A DNA stretch of 64,000 nt from Cryobacterium roopkundense. GTDB lineage: Bacteria > Actinomycetota > Actinomycetes > Actinomycetales > Microbacteriaceae. Numbering within the stretch: position 1 is the first letter of the stretch; each line of letters begins with the position of its first letter. The position numbers were made by a program, and so were the translations under genes. The notes beneath the pieces were generated by a model. It was not told where the DNA came from. It searched no databases and saw only the letters and a program-made list of their open reading frames with translations. The stretch spans positions 3,658,001-3,722,000 of the forward strand of contig NZ_JACHBQ010000001.1 in assembly GCF_014200405.1 (NCBI RefSeq), read 5' to 3'. Shown here one piece after another: positions 17,869-26,807 of this stretch.

Positions 17869-18875
17869 GCGCGCAGGTCGACGTCGACGGTGCGTCCGGT
17901 GCGCGCGGACAACTCTGCGGCGTCTGCCAGGATGAGCGCAGCTCGTCCGTCCTCGAAGCCAGGGCTGCGCGACGGTTCCCCGGCTACCGTGTCGATGAAT
18001 GCCTCGAGTTCGAACCGGTAGGCGTCTGCGTATCGTTCGAGGAAGAACGAATGATAGGCACCCTGGGCCTCAACGAGGGACGTGGAGTAGGACCTGATGA
18101 CGCTGGGCCCAATGTTGCCGACCTGCAGCATGCCCTCGGAGCCGAAGGCTTCGAAACGCTGATCGTATCCGAAGGCGCTGTGACGCGAGTTGGTGATGGT
18201 GACCAACTCCCCACCCTCCGCTTCCAAGGTGACGACGACGGCATCGAAGTCGCCGGCTGCGGCGATGGCCGGACTGAACTGATTCGCGCCGCGGGCGGTG
18301 ACGGAGACGATATTAGGCAGGAAGAACCGAGCCATGTCGAAGTCGTGAATCGTCATATCGCGGAAGATTCCACCGGAGACCGCGACGTAGGCGGCAGGTG
18401 GTTCTGCAGGATCGCGACTGACGATGGCGAGCTGTTCGAGGGCGCCGATCTCGCCGCTGGCGACGCGGCGTTGCAGCTCGGCAAAGTGCGGGTCGAAGCG
18501 ACGGTTGAAACCGAGGACGACTGGCACCGTCGCCGCGTCCGCCTTCGCTCGCAGCGCATCGACGCGCGTGATGTCGAGGTCGATCGGTTTCTCGCAGAGT
18601 ACCGGAATTCCGGCGTCGAGGGCCTGATCGATCAGTTCGACATGTGTCGGTGTCGATGAGGCGATGATAAGCGCGTCGATGTCCTCAGCCGCAAAGAGAT
18701 CGGCGGGTTCCGCCGTGGCGCGCCCACCATATTTTGCGGCCGTCGCGTTGGCACCGTCGACAAATGGATCGCACACCCATTGGAGGCTGGCGCGAGGAGA
18801 GGAGGCGATGCTGGCGGCGTGTACTTGGCCGATCCGGCCGGTACCGAAAAGACCGAATCGCAGGGGCGTGGTCAT
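17865..18875 (-). CDS. iolG: Inositol 2-dehydrogenase, Gfo/Idh/MocA family
   Basis: 336 residues. The N-terminal Rossmann motif FGLFGTGRIGQVHA is followed by the lysine motif CEKPIDLDITRVD and the active-site region RDMTIHDFDMARFF, typical of IolG (Lys plus Asp/His). It oxidises myo-inositol to scyllo-inosose with NAD+. ATG 18875 has AAGGAACT upstream. It is coupled to the TIM-barrel gene downstream. Of the three Gfo/Idh proteins in the operon this one looks most like classical IolG. Confidence 0.82.
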   Translation of the reverse strand: MTTPLRFGLFGTGRIGQVHAASIASSPRASLQWVCDPFVDGANATAAKYGGRATAEPADLFAAEDIDALIIASSTPTHVELIDQALDAGIPVLCEKPIDLDITRVDALRAKADAATVPVVLGFNRRFDPHFAELQRRVASGEIGALEQLAIVSRDPAEPPAAYVAVSGGIFRDMTIHDFDMARFFLPNIVSVTARGANQFSPAIAAAGDFDAVVVTLEAEGGELVTITNSRHSAFGYDQRFEAFGSEGMLQVGNIGPSVIRSYSTSLVEAQGAYHSFFLERYADAYRFELEAFIDTVAGEPSRSPGFEDGRAALILADAAELSARTGRTVDVDLRA

Positions 18876-18928
18876 GTGGAGTTCCTTACATCGTGGAGCG
18901 TGGGCGTGAATTCGAGGGCGGTAATCGA

Positions 18929-20005
18929 CTATCGGCTGGGAGCCGGCAGGAGGACTGGTGCAGCCGTCAGCCGGGACAGCGCGGCGGCCTCAGCGATTTC
19001 TATCGCATGGATCCCCGAGCGTGGCTGCGTGAGATTTGCGTCTTCGCCGCGAACGAGTCGGAGGAAGTGGGCGATCTCGCTGCGAAACGCGATCTCGAAG
19101 CGATCGATGAACTGAGGGTACGGTCGTTCGGGGCCGGGGACATCGGGTTCCGTGGAGGTCACAGCCATACGCGGTTCAAGGCCGACCGAGAAAGTGTTGT
19201 CGGAACCGCACACTTCCAGGCGAACGTCCTGGCCCGCACCGTTGCGGCGCGTCCCACTGACCAAGGCAAGTGCGCCGGACTCGAGGGTGAGGATCGCCGC
19301 GGCCGTGTCGGTGTCACCGTACTCGCCGTATAGAGGTTCGTCGAGAACGGATCCAACCGCCTGCACTCGCACCACGCGCTCCCCCGTGACCCAAGGAATT
19401 GCATCGAAATCGTGGATCAACATGTCGTGCCACATCCCGCCCGACTTGGGTATGTAGTCCAAAGCCAGAGGGAGGTGATCGTGACCCGTTGCTCGCACGA
19501 TCCGGAGTCGACCCAATTCGCCGGCGCTGACCCGCCGGCGCAAACTCTGGTGCGCAGGGTCGTAACGACGATGGAACGCAACCATCACCTGCGCCGAGAG
19601 CCCGTCCAGCTCGTCGGACAGCATCTTGAGCTCATCGAGATCGAGTGATAGCGGCTTTTCCACGAGAACAGGCAGTCCGGCTCGCGCGGCCTGCCGTGCA
19701 AGCTGTGGGTGCGATGCCGTCGGCGAGGCGATGACCAATCCATCGATGTCGGCGGCGATCGAATCGATGGAACCGGTAGACCATGCCAGATCGACCTCGG
19801 CCGACGCCGGGGCATGCTCGCCGGCGATATCGGCGGGGGAACCGGGCGCGATGCTGTCCAGCAGACTCTGGGCAACTTCCGCCAGGCGAGTGCCATCCCG
19901 TCCAAGCAGTGTGATCCGATCGACGTCGGGGTTCTGCGCAAGGTTGCGGGCGTGCATCAATCCTGCCCGTCCGACTCCGATCACACCGATGTGCATTCCC
20001 GTCAC
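18929..20005 (-). CDS. Gfo/Idh/MocA-family oxidoreductase
   Basis: About 358 residues from GTG 20005 (GTGA overlap with the upstream gene; ATG 19996 is a close alternative). It has the Rossmann motif GVIGVGRAGLMHARN, the VEKPLSLDLDEL lysine motif and SGGMWHDMLIHDFDAIPW. It is probably a second inositol-type dehydrogenase (scyllo- or D-chiro-inositol, or an epimeric inosose). The exact substrate cannot be read from the sequence. Confidence 0.8.
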   Translation of the reverse strand: MTGMHIGVIGVGRAGLMHARNLAQNPDVDRITLLGRDGTRLAEVAQSLLDSIAPGSPADIAGEHAPASAEVDLAWSTGSIDSIAADIDGLVIASPTASHPQLARQAARAGLPVLVEKPLSLDLDELKMLSDELDGLSAQVMVAFHRRYDPAHQSLRRRVSAGELGRLRIVRATGHDHLPLALDYIPKSGGMWHDMLIHDFDAIPWVTGERVVRVQAVGSVLDEPLYGEYGDTDTAAAILTLESGALALVSGTRRNGAGQDVRLEVCGSDNTFSVGLEPRMAVTSTEPDVPGPERPYPQFIDRFEIAFRSEIAHFLRLVRGEDANLTQPRSGIHAIEIAEAAALSRLTAAPVLLPAPSR

Positions 20006-20889
20006 GACACGGCAAGCGCGGACAGGATTCCGCGCAGGTAGTTCACACTGGCACGGGCATCCTCGATCGGCCCCTCACCCAGTTCCGGGTATTCCTGCAC
20101 GATCTTGTCCTGCTCAAGAACGATCCAGCCGTTGTAGCCGCTCTCCACGAGGCTCGTAACAATGGCGCGCACGTCCACGTCGCCCTGGCCGACCGGCGTG
20201 TAGAGGCCGGCAATGCACGCGTCGTAGTAGCTGATCTCGCCATTCTTGACCTTGTGCATCCACTCGAGGGACACGTCTTTGAGATGTGTATGAGCAATAC
20301 GGTCGGCGTGCGCTGCGGCAAAGGCTACGGGATCGGTGCCACCAATCATGAGGTGTCCGGTATCGAAGCAGAACGGAATCGTCGACCCCTCAAGCACGCG
20401 CGTCACATCATCTGCCGTTTCAACGACAGTCCCAACGTGCGGATGAAGAGCCGCCCGGACACCCTGTGCCGAGGCCACGCGGGTGATGCGGTCAAGGTTT
20501 CCGAAAAGGGTTGTCCACTCGCCATCCGTGAGGACTTCCCGTGTCGCGTCGTAGCCGCGGAGCCCGGTGACAGCGCAGACCACAAGAACGTCTCCGCCGG
20601 CCGCAGCGTACGCTTCGAGCTCACGCTCAAGCCGCGGCAGCGGGTCGACGTCGGCTCTGTGCATGACGACCGGCACGAAGCTCCCGATCGCTTCGAGGCC
20701 GTATTCCCGCAGTGTCGCGGCCTTGTCGGCCGGCGCTTCGGGGAGAAAGCCATCCGCTCCGATTTCCGTGGCAGTGAAACCGAGTTCTGCCATCTCGGAG
20801 AGCACTCGTTCCGGAGGGAGCTGGACACCCCAGCCGGGGACTTCGCTGACTCCCCAGGAGATGGGAGCGGTTGCGATCTTGGCGCTCAT
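20002..20889 (-). CDS. iolE: myo-Inosose-2 dehydratase-like TIM-barrel protein
   Basis: 295 residues with a start MSAKIATAPISWGVSEVPGW followed by LPPERVLSEMAELGFTATEIG, the classic IolE opening. ALHPHVGT, CFDTGHL and AHTHLKDV carry the metal-binding residues. It would dehydrate scyllo-inosose to the trihydroxycyclohexane-dione used by IolD. ATG 20889 has AAGGATCC upstream. It lies between two Gfo/Idh genes in the iol operon. Confidence 0.85.
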   Translation of the reverse strand: MSAKIATAPISWGVSEVPGWGVQLPPERVLSEMAELGFTATEIGADGFLPEAPADKAATLREYGLEAIGSFVPVVMHRADVDPLPRLERELEAYAAAGGDVLVVCAVTGLRGYDATREVLTDGEWTTLFGNLDRITRVASAQGVRAALHPHVGTVVETADDVTRVLEGSTIPFCFDTGHLMIGGTDPVAFAAAHADRIAHTHLKDVSLEWMHKVKNGEISYYDACIAGLYTPVGQGDVDVRAIVTSLVESGYNGWIVLEQDKIVQEYPELGEGPIEDARASVNYLRGILSALAVS

Positions 20890-20941
20890 TGTGGATCCTT
20901 ACTCGCACCCGGACGGCGCGGATTGTCGTTGCGGGGAGAAG

Positions 20942-22138
20942 TTACTGCGCGAAGGCTGCGGTGCTGCCGGCGATGATGGGCAAGGACACCCACAAGCCGG
21001 ATGCGGCCGATTCCTCGGCAGCGTCGAGCACGCGAGCCGACGCCACCGCGTCATGGATGTTTGAGGATTCGGCCGATCCGCCGGTGACAGCGAGGAGGAA
21101 TTTCTTCGCCTCGATGGTCTTGAGGTCGTCATACCCCATTCCCGTGCCTGAGCTGGGCTGGAAGCGTTCGAACTCGGGGAATGAACTGTTGGCGAGCACG
21201 GTGGTGAAGCCGATGAAGGGTCCTGTGCGGGTGAGCGCCACATCCAGTTCGTTCATGCGGGCGAAGTTCCAGCGCACGGATCCTTCGGTTCCGTTGATCT
21301 CGAAGCCATAATCTGAGGAGGAGCCGACCGCGATTCGGGATGCCTCCAGACTGCCCAGTGCGCCGGCGGCAACCGCGGAGTCGTGGAAACGAATCAGCAT
21401 GCTCGCGAAGTCCTCGTTTTCCACGGGCAGGAGGCCGGTCGCCGTGGAGCCGGGCAACGCCGGCCGCTCGGCTATATAGGTTCCAGTGGCCGCCGTAACG
21501 GCAGAGATTGGTCCCAGCACATGGTGCATCAGGTCGACCAGATGGCCCATGAGATCGCCCAGCACGCCACTGCCGGACATGGAGCGAACGAAGCGCCATG
21601 CCAGGGGGTCTTCTGGATTGGAGGAGAATCCTCCGAAGAATCGTCCGCGGACGTTGGTAACGCGGCCGAGCTGACCTTCGGCGATGAGCTTTTTGGCCAG
21701 TTCGACCGCAGGCACGTGACGATAGTTGAAACCGATGCACGTCACGACGCCCGCCGCGTCGGCGGCGGCCTCGACCGCTGCCGTCTCTTTCCCGCCACGC
21801 CCGACCGGCTTTTCGACCCAGAAGGGTTTTCCCGCCTTCGCGGCGGCGATGCTGACCTCAGCGTGCAGGAAGTTCGGAGCACAGATCGACACGACGTCGA
21901 CCTCTGGGTTGGCGAGGACGTCGCGGTAGTCGGTTGTCGTGGTCTCGTACCCGAGGACGTTCTCGGCGTAATCGCGCCCGGCTTGGGCGGTATCAGCGGC
22001 CTGCACGAGGCGTGGCTTGAGCCCGAGCTCTGGATAGATAAGCGGTAGCGCGGCGTAAGCGCGGCTGTGGAGCCGTCCCATCCAGCCGACGCTGATGAGG
22101 CCGACACCGATGGTGCGTGTCTGGGGACTTGTCGACAT
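20942..22138 (-). CDS. Gfo/Idh/MocA-family oxidoreductase, first gene of the iol operon
   Basis: 398 residues from ATG 22138 with TAGGAATC upstream; an ATG nine codons earlier is less likely. It has a Rossmann fold (GLISVGWMGRLHSRAY), a VEKPVGRGGKE lysine motif and GVLGDLMGHLVDLMHHVLG in the active-site region. It is longer than IolG. Candidate roles are scyllo-inositol or other sugar dehydrogenase. It heads the minus-strand operon and is preceded by two palindromic operator-like sites at 22341-22372. Confidence 0.8.
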   Translation of the reverse strand: MSTSPQTRTIGVGLISVGWMGRLHSRAYAALPLIYPELGLKPRLVQAADTAQAGRDYAENVLGYETTTTDYRDVLANPEVDVVSICAPNFLHAEVSIAAAKAGKPFWVEKPVGRGGKETAAVEAAADAAGVVTCIGFNYRHVPAVELAKKLIAEGQLGRVTNVRGRFFGGFSSNPEDPLAWRFVRSMSGSGVLGDLMGHLVDLMHHVLGPISAVTAATGTYIAERPALPGSTATGLLPVENEDFASMLIRFHDSAVAAGALGSLEASRIAVGSSSDYGFEINGTEGSVRWNFARMNELDVALTRTGPFIGFTTVLANSSFPEFERFQPSSGTGMGYDDLKTIEAKKFLLAVTGGSAESSNIHDAVASARVLDAAEESAASGLWVSLPIIAGSTAAFAQ

Positions 22139-22428
22139 TGAGATTCCTATCAGGTGCGGCGACACGCCAGGTCGCGGGCGAAATGGAAAATCGCGGGCGC
22201 GTGCGGAGGGCAGACTTGCGGCGACACCAGCAGGGCCCGGATTGGGTCTTCTTCGGAGTAGACCGGAGGTCAGTGAAGATGCTCACATCGTGCGCGCATC
22301 CTCGCGCTCTACCTTTTGAAAAACCATAATCGAGGTCAAATTGGACCGGTCCGAAATCTTGGATTGGTCCAAAGCTAAGGGTGGATCCTCTCCATGTCAA
22401 GTCAAAGGTCGACTGTCTGCTCGAAGGT
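22139..22428. other. 290-bp leader of the iol operon
   Basis: Non-coding space between the LacI stop and the first iol gene. It contains the tandem palindromes listed next and an AT-rich patch around 22315-22335. No small gene is supported. Confidence 0.5.
22341..22372. promoter_or_regulatory. Tandem operator-like palindromes upstream of the iol operon
   Basis: TTGGACCGGTCCGAA (22341-22355) contains the perfect palindrome GGACCGGTCC. TTGGATTGGTCCAA (22359-22372) has TTGGA/TCCAA arms. Their centres are 18 bp apart. They have the form of LacI-family operators, and the lacI-type gene is adjacent. Confidence 0.65.
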
Positions 22429-23445
22429 TCAGAGAATCCGTCGGGTCGAATTCCTGACTCGCAACGTCGGTGCGATGAGCTCCTGATGGTCTTGGGCATT
22501 CCCCACCAAACCGTCGGCAAGGATCTCGGCCGAGCGTCGGCCAATGGCCTCGTTTCCCGGGTCGACTGTGGTGAGAGAGATCTGTCGGAGCGCTGCCAGG
22601 TAGGTGTCGTCGTAGCCCGTCACGCTCATCACGACACCGCGTTCACCGGCAGAAGACAGGGCGCCGATGGCAGCCAGGTCATTGACGGCGGTGATCGCCG
22701 TCGGGGGGACGGCGGCGGTCAGAAGCAGCTCGGCTGCGGCGTGCCCAGACGCTTCCGAATAGTCGGCAGGTGAAATCCGGCTGAAATCGCCGAGTCCGTG
22801 TTCAGCCATGGCCAGTTCGTATGCGCGGGCGCGGGCCTCGGCGACGGAGCCTCCCCGGCCGCCAATATGCGCGATATTGCGATGGCCCAGGCCCACGAGA
22901 TGGTCGATGACCAGGCGCATACCGGCCAGGTCATCCCCGCGAACGGTGGGCGCCTCGGGAAGGTAGTCTGCGATGGCGCTTGCGACGACGATCGTTGAGT
23001 TCGGAGCCAGTTCCGCGATGGCAGGCATGTCCGGCACCGAACCCACGATGAGAATCCCGCGTGGGCGAAGGTCTCGGAAAAACGCGAGCAGTCGGTCGTC
23101 GAGGACGTGCTGGCTCGCCTCTCCCGGCAGGGTCGCGCTGGTCATGAGGCTAGCCTCCCCGACTCGGGCGAATTCTCGCCGGGCGGCGTCAACGATATCG
23201 GCGAAGACCGGGTTGTGGAGATCGGCGACAAGAATCACAATAAAGTTCCCGTCACCCCCGGCCAGAGACCGAGCGACGACATTCGGCGTGTAGCCGAGCG
23301 CTGCCGCCGCGTCGAGCACTCGCTTGGCACGTGCAGGGCTAACACCTGACGGGCGGGCATAAACCAGGGCGGCCAGAGATTTCGACACTCCAGCCGCGTC
23401 CGCAACATCTCGGATCGTCGGGCGCTTGCTGCGGTTGGTGACCAT
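22429..23445 (-). CDS. LacI-family transcriptional regulator
   Basis: 338 residues from ATG 23445. The N-terminal LacI HTH (TIRDVADAAGVSKSLAALVY, then the hinge region RVLDAAAALGYTPN) precedes a periplasmic-binding-like effector domain (FIVILVADLHNPVFADIVDAA, then HIGGRGGS and TGYDDTYLAALRQI). It most likely senses an inositol-derived or sugar ligand. It lies between the iol operon (same strand, downstream) and the divergent ABC importer, so it probably controls both. Confidence 0.87.
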   Translation of the reverse strand: MVTNRSKRPTIRDVADAAGVSKSLAALVYARPSGVSPARAKRVLDAAAALGYTPNVVARSLAGGDGNFIVILVADLHNPVFADIVDAARREFARVGEASLMTSATLPGEASQHVLDDRLLAFFRDLRPRGILIVGSVPDMPAIAELAPNSTIVVASAIADYLPEAPTVRGDDLAGMRLVIDHLVGLGHRNIAHIGGRGGSVAEARARAYELAMAEHGLGDFSRISPADYSEASGHAAAELLLTAAVPPTAITAVNDLAAIGALSSAGERGVVMSVTGYDDTYLAALRQISLTTVDPGNEAIGRRSAEILADGLVGNAQDHQELIAPTLRVRNSTRRIL

Positions 23446-23505
23446 GATTTGCCCATTCTGCCGGACGGAACGAGATCCTTGAGTCGAATGGGGCCAGGTA
23501 GGCGG

Positions 23506-23523
23506 TCGAACCTTCCAGTTCGA
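23506..23523. promoter_or_regulatory. Candidate operator TCGAAC-N6-GTTCGA between lacI and the ABC importer
   Basis: Perfect 6-bp inverted arms around a 6-bp spacer lie in the 222-bp divergent spacer. A LacI-type autoregulatory site is possible. It does not resemble the GGACCGGTCC sites of the iol leader. Confidence 0.45.
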
Positions 23524-23667
23524 GAACAGCAAAGCAGTCTTTAGTTTCATGCAGCGAACATCTTGTCTGCCGAACGGGAATGCACTATGTTGGCATCAGT
23601 CCCGGTCGAGCGGCCGCAGCCGCTCACTGACTCGGGTGCCCTTTCACGGCAAACAAAGGAGATTTTC

Positions 23668-24663
23668 GTGAAGAAATTCCGTATGGCAGCTGGCCTCGCC
23701 GCATTGGCGCTGGTCCCCGTTATCGCACTCGCTGGGTGTTCCAGCGCCGGTGGCCGAACCGAGCCCGCGTCCGGGAGCGGCGACACAGGAGCAGCTGCAA
23801 GCACTCCCCCGATGACGATCGCGATGATTACACACGCGGCGGCGGGTGACACGTTCTGGGACATCGTCAGGAAAGGGGCCGAGGCCGCAGCCGCCAAGGA
23901 CAACGTCAAGCTCGTCTACTCGGGAGACGCCGACGGTGGACGGCAGGCCCAACTCGTGCAGCAGGCCATCGATCAGAACGTCGACGGCATCGCACTGACC
24001 TTCGCCAAAGCGGACGCGATGAAAGACGTGGTGCAGAAGGCACTGGATGCGGGCATCCCCGTCGTCGGGTTCAATGGAGGTCAGCAGGAGGCCCTGGCTG
24101 CGGGCGCGCTCACCTACATCGGACAGGACGACAAGCAGGCCGGCGTCGAAGCCGGCAAGAAACTCGTCGCTGACGGATTCACGCAGCCGATCTGCATGAT
24201 CCAGGAGCAAGGCCACGTCGGCCTCGAGGCGCGCTGCGCGGGCATCAAGGAGCAGATTCCGGCTACAGAAATCCTTTACGTGACCGGGACCGACATGGCC
24301 CAGGTGTCTTCGACTCTGACAGCGAAGCTTCAGGCCGACACCAGCGCGGACGTAGTGATGGGCCTCGGCGCACCGTTCACGCTCGCAGCCATCGACGTGG
24401 TCGCCCAGACCGGGTCCAAGGCCAAGATCGGATCCTTCGATATGAACGCCGATCTCGCGCAGGCGATCATCGACGGAAAGGTCATCTTCACCGTCGACCA
24501 GCAGCCATATCTGCAGGGCTACGAATCCGTCGATGCGCTCTGGCTGAAGAAGAACGGTGGCTTCGCGCTTGGTGGCGGCGGCGCAGTCGCAACCGGTCCC
24601 ACCATCGTTACCCCGGGCACCGCGGAGGCCGTCCTCGCGGGCGCCAAAGAAGGCATCCGCTAA
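23668..24663 (+). CDS. Sugar ABC transporter substrate-binding lipoprotein
   Basis: 331 residues from GTG 23668, chosen for a perfect AAAGGAG site. The lipobox LAGC ends an N-terminal signal. The mature part is a type-I periplasmic-binding fold (MTIAMITHAAAGDTFWDIV, DGIALTFAKADAMKDVV, GIPVVGFNGG, YIGQDDKQAGVEAGKKL), as in ribose/inositol/xylose binding proteins. It delivers a sugar or inositol to the permease encoded next. A hairpin at 24678-24705 follows, which often lets the binding protein be made in excess. Confidence 0.9.
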   Translation: MKKFRMAAGLAALALVPVIALAGCSSAGGRTEPASGSGDTGAAASTPPMTIAMITHAAAGDTFWDIVRKGAEAAAAKDNVKLVYSGDADGGRQAQLVQQAIDQNVDGIALTFAKADAMKDVVQKALDAGIPVVGFNGGQQEALAAGALTYIGQDDKQAGVEAGKKLVADGFTQPICMIQEQGHVGLEARCAGIKEQIPATEILYVTGTDMAQVSSTLTAKLQADTSADVVMGLGAPFTLAAIDVVAQTGSKAKIGSFDMNADLAQAIIDGKVIFTVDQQPYLQGYESVDALWLKKNGGFALGGGGAVATGPTIVTPGTAEAVLAGAKEGIR

Positions 24664-24677
24664 CCCCAGGCAATTCG

Positions 24678-24705
24678 GGGCCGGGCGGAGCATTCCGCCT
24701 GGCCC
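24678..24705 (+). terminator. Intercistronic stem-loop between binding protein and permease genes
   Basis: Twelve-base GC-rich arms (24678-24689 and 24694-24705) with one mismatch and a GCAT loop, and no T run. It is probably a 3'-end stabiliser or partial terminator, as is common after binding-protein genes. Confidence 0.6.
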
Positions 24706-24725
24706 CCGGACCTAAGGACACACTC

Positions 24726-25805
24726 ATGGCCACCACCACTACCACCACTCCCCCAGTTCCCCGGGCTGCCAAGGCGCCGAAGAACCAGTTCGACGAACGG
24801 GTCGGTCAGCGCTCGCTGATCTCCACCCTCCTTGGGCGACCGGAAATGGGTGCCGTCGTCGGTGCCATCGTCGTCTTCGCCTTCTTCGCCATTTTCGCCC
24901 CGACCTTCACCCAACCGAACTCGATCGCGACCGTCCTGTACGGCTCATCCACCATCGGCATATTGGCCGTAGGAGTGTCGCTCCTCATGATCGGCGGCGA
25001 GTTCGACCTGTCTACCGGTGTTGCCGTCATTTCTTCAGCGCTGACCGCGTCGATGTTCTCCTGGTATTTCTCTACGAATATCTGGGTCGGCATCTTCGTC
25101 GGACTGGCGTTTTCCCTGCTCGTAGGATTCGTCAACGGCTGGCTTCTGATCAAGACCAAGCTCCCTTCCTTCATCGTCACGCTCGCGACATTCCTCATGC
25201 TGACCGGCATCAACCTTGGTGTCACGCGACTTGTCGGTGGCGGCGTCGCGTCGCCATCCATCTCCGACCTGGACGGATTCGCTTCCGCCAAAGCCGTGTT
25301 CGCCTCGGACATCCCGATTTTCGGCATCAACGTGAAGATCACTGTATTCATCTGGATAGCTCTCGTGGCGGTTGCCACTTTCATCCTCATGCGAACCGAG
25401 ATCGGCAACTGGATCTTTGCCGTGGGTGGCGACGAAAACGCTGCTGCGGCAGTAGGCGTCCCCGTGGCGAAGACCAAGATCGGCCTCTTCATGGCAGTCG
25501 GATTCTGTGCCTGGATCGCAGGCATGCACAATCTTTTTGCATTCAACGTCGTGCAGTCCGGTGAAGGTATCGGAAATGAGTTCCTGTACATCATCGCCGC
25601 GGTAATCGGCGGATGCTTGCTGACTGGCGGATACGGCTCCGCCATCGGTGGCGCGATCGGCGCACTGATTTTCGGCATGGCCAACAAGGGCATTGTCTAC
25701 GCGCAGTGGAATCCGGACTGGTTCAAGTTCTTCCTGGGACTGATGCTGCTGCTGGCCACCATCGTCAACCTCGTTGTAAAGAAGAGAGCGGAGCAGAAAT
25801 CATGA
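24726..25805 (+). CDS. Sugar ABC transporter permease (RbsC/FrcC type)
   Basis: 359 residues with about ten membrane spans. It has the signature GGEFDLSTGVAVISSALTAS, the KLPSFIVTLATFLML segment and GGDENAAAAVGVPVAKTKI, typical of BPD-transporter permeases for ribose, fructose or inositol. It begins MATTTTTT after a short spacer. Its stop overlaps the ATPase start by 4 bp. It forms the membrane channel of the importer. Confidence 0.9.
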   Translation: MATTTTTTPPVPRAAKAPKNQFDERVGQRSLISTLLGRPEMGAVVGAIVVFAFFAIFAPTFTQPNSIATVLYGSSTIGILAVGVSLLMIGGEFDLSTGVAVISSALTASMFSWYFSTNIWVGIFVGLAFSLLVGFVNGWLLIKTKLPSFIVTLATFLMLTGINLGVTRLVGGGVASPSISDLDGFASAKAVFASDIPIFGINVKITVFIWIALVAVATFILMRTEIGNWIFAVGGDENAAAAVGVPVAKTKIGLFMAVGFCAWIAGMHNLFAFNVVQSGEGIGNEFLYIIAAVIGGCLLTGGYGSAIGGAIGALIFGMANKGIVYAQWNPDWFKFFLGLMLLLATIVNLVVKKRAEQKS

Positions 25806-26719
25806 CGAAGAACACCACATCACAGCATGACGAGTCGGAGGCCTATGACGTATCGACCGAGAACGCCGGGACGGGTCTCACGCACGTTCCTCACCTGCTC
25901 TCGCTGAAGGGCGCAGGGAAGAGCTACGGCAACATCATTGCCCTGTCCGACGTCGACATGGACGTCGACGCGGGGCGGGTCACCTGCGTTCTGGGCGACA
26001 ACGGCGCCGGCAAGTCCACGCTCATCAAGATCATCGCGGGGCGGCACGAACACACAACCGGAACGTTTGAAATCAATGGCGAAAGTGTCACGCTGAAGTC
26101 GCCCCGAGAGGCGCTGAACCTCGGGATCGCAGCTGTCTATCAGGACCTCGCAGTAGTACCGCTGATGCCCATCTGGCGCAATTTCTTCCTCGGATCTGAA
26201 CTCAAACGAGGGTGGGGGCCGCTCAGAATCCTCGACGTGGAGGAGATGAAGAGGATCACCAAAAGAGAACTTCTCGAGATGGGCATCGACCTACGAGACG
26301 TGGACCAGCCGATTGGGCAGCTCTCTGGCGGTGAGCGCCAGTGCGTGGCGATCGCCCGCGCCGTCTACTTCGGGGCGAAAGCTCTCATTCTGGATGAACC
26401 CACCGCCGCCCTGGGCGTCAAGCAGTCCGGGGTAGTGCTTCGGTACATTCTCCGTGCCCGCGACCGTGGTCTCGGCGTGATCTTCATTACGCACAACCCG
26501 CACCACGCATTCCCCGTCGGCGACCGATTCCTACTTCTCAAGCGCGGTAAATCCATCGGCTACTACGAGAAGAAGGACGTGACCCTCAACGAACTGACAG
26601 CGCAGATGGCGGGGGGTGCGGAACTGGAAGAGCTCGCCCACGAGCTTGAGCAGGTCGGCGGGAACACCGCACTGATTCACCAGATCCGCGAGGCCGAAGT
26701 CACGTCCCCGACAGTGTGA
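25802..26719 (+). CDS. Sugar ABC transporter ATP-binding protein (single-domain, FrcA-like)
   Basis: 305 residues from ATG 25802 (ATGA overlap); the longer upstream frame lies inside the permease gene. Walker A GDNGAGKSTLIK, Q-loop region YQDLAVVP, signature LSGGERQ, Walker B ALILDEPTAALG and the switch His in FITHNPHHA are intact. Only one nucleotide-binding domain is present, so it should dimerise. It energises sugar or inositol uptake and is the last gene of the island. Confidence 0.9.
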   Translation: MTKNTTSQHDESEAYDVSTENAGTGLTHVPHLLSLKGAGKSYGNIIALSDVDMDVDAGRVTCVLGDNGAGKSTLIKIIAGRHEHTTGTFEINGESVTLKSPREALNLGIAAVYQDLAVVPLMPIWRNFFLGSELKRGWGPLRILDVEEMKRITKRELLEMGIDLRDVDQPIGQLSGGERQCVAIARAVYFGAKALILDEPTAALGVKQSGVVLRYILRARDRGLGVIFITHNPHHAFPVGDRFLLLKRGKSIGYYEKKDVTLNELTAQMAGGAELEELAHELEQVGGNTALIHQIREAEVTSPTV

Positions 26720-26727
26720 GGAGTTGC

Positions 26728-26759
26728 GTCCCGCGCGAAATCGACCGTGCGCGCGGGAC
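26728..26759 (+). terminator. Stem-loop after the ABC importer operon
   Basis: GTCCCGCGCG and CGCGCGGGAC form a perfect 10-bp stem with a 12-base loop 8 bp after the ATPase stop. A GC-rich hairpin without a T run is common for actinobacteria. Confidence 0.7.
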
Positions 26760-26807
26760 GGCGCCTTCACCACGGAGGCGCAGTAGCTGCCACGACAGCC
26801 TTGAAAC

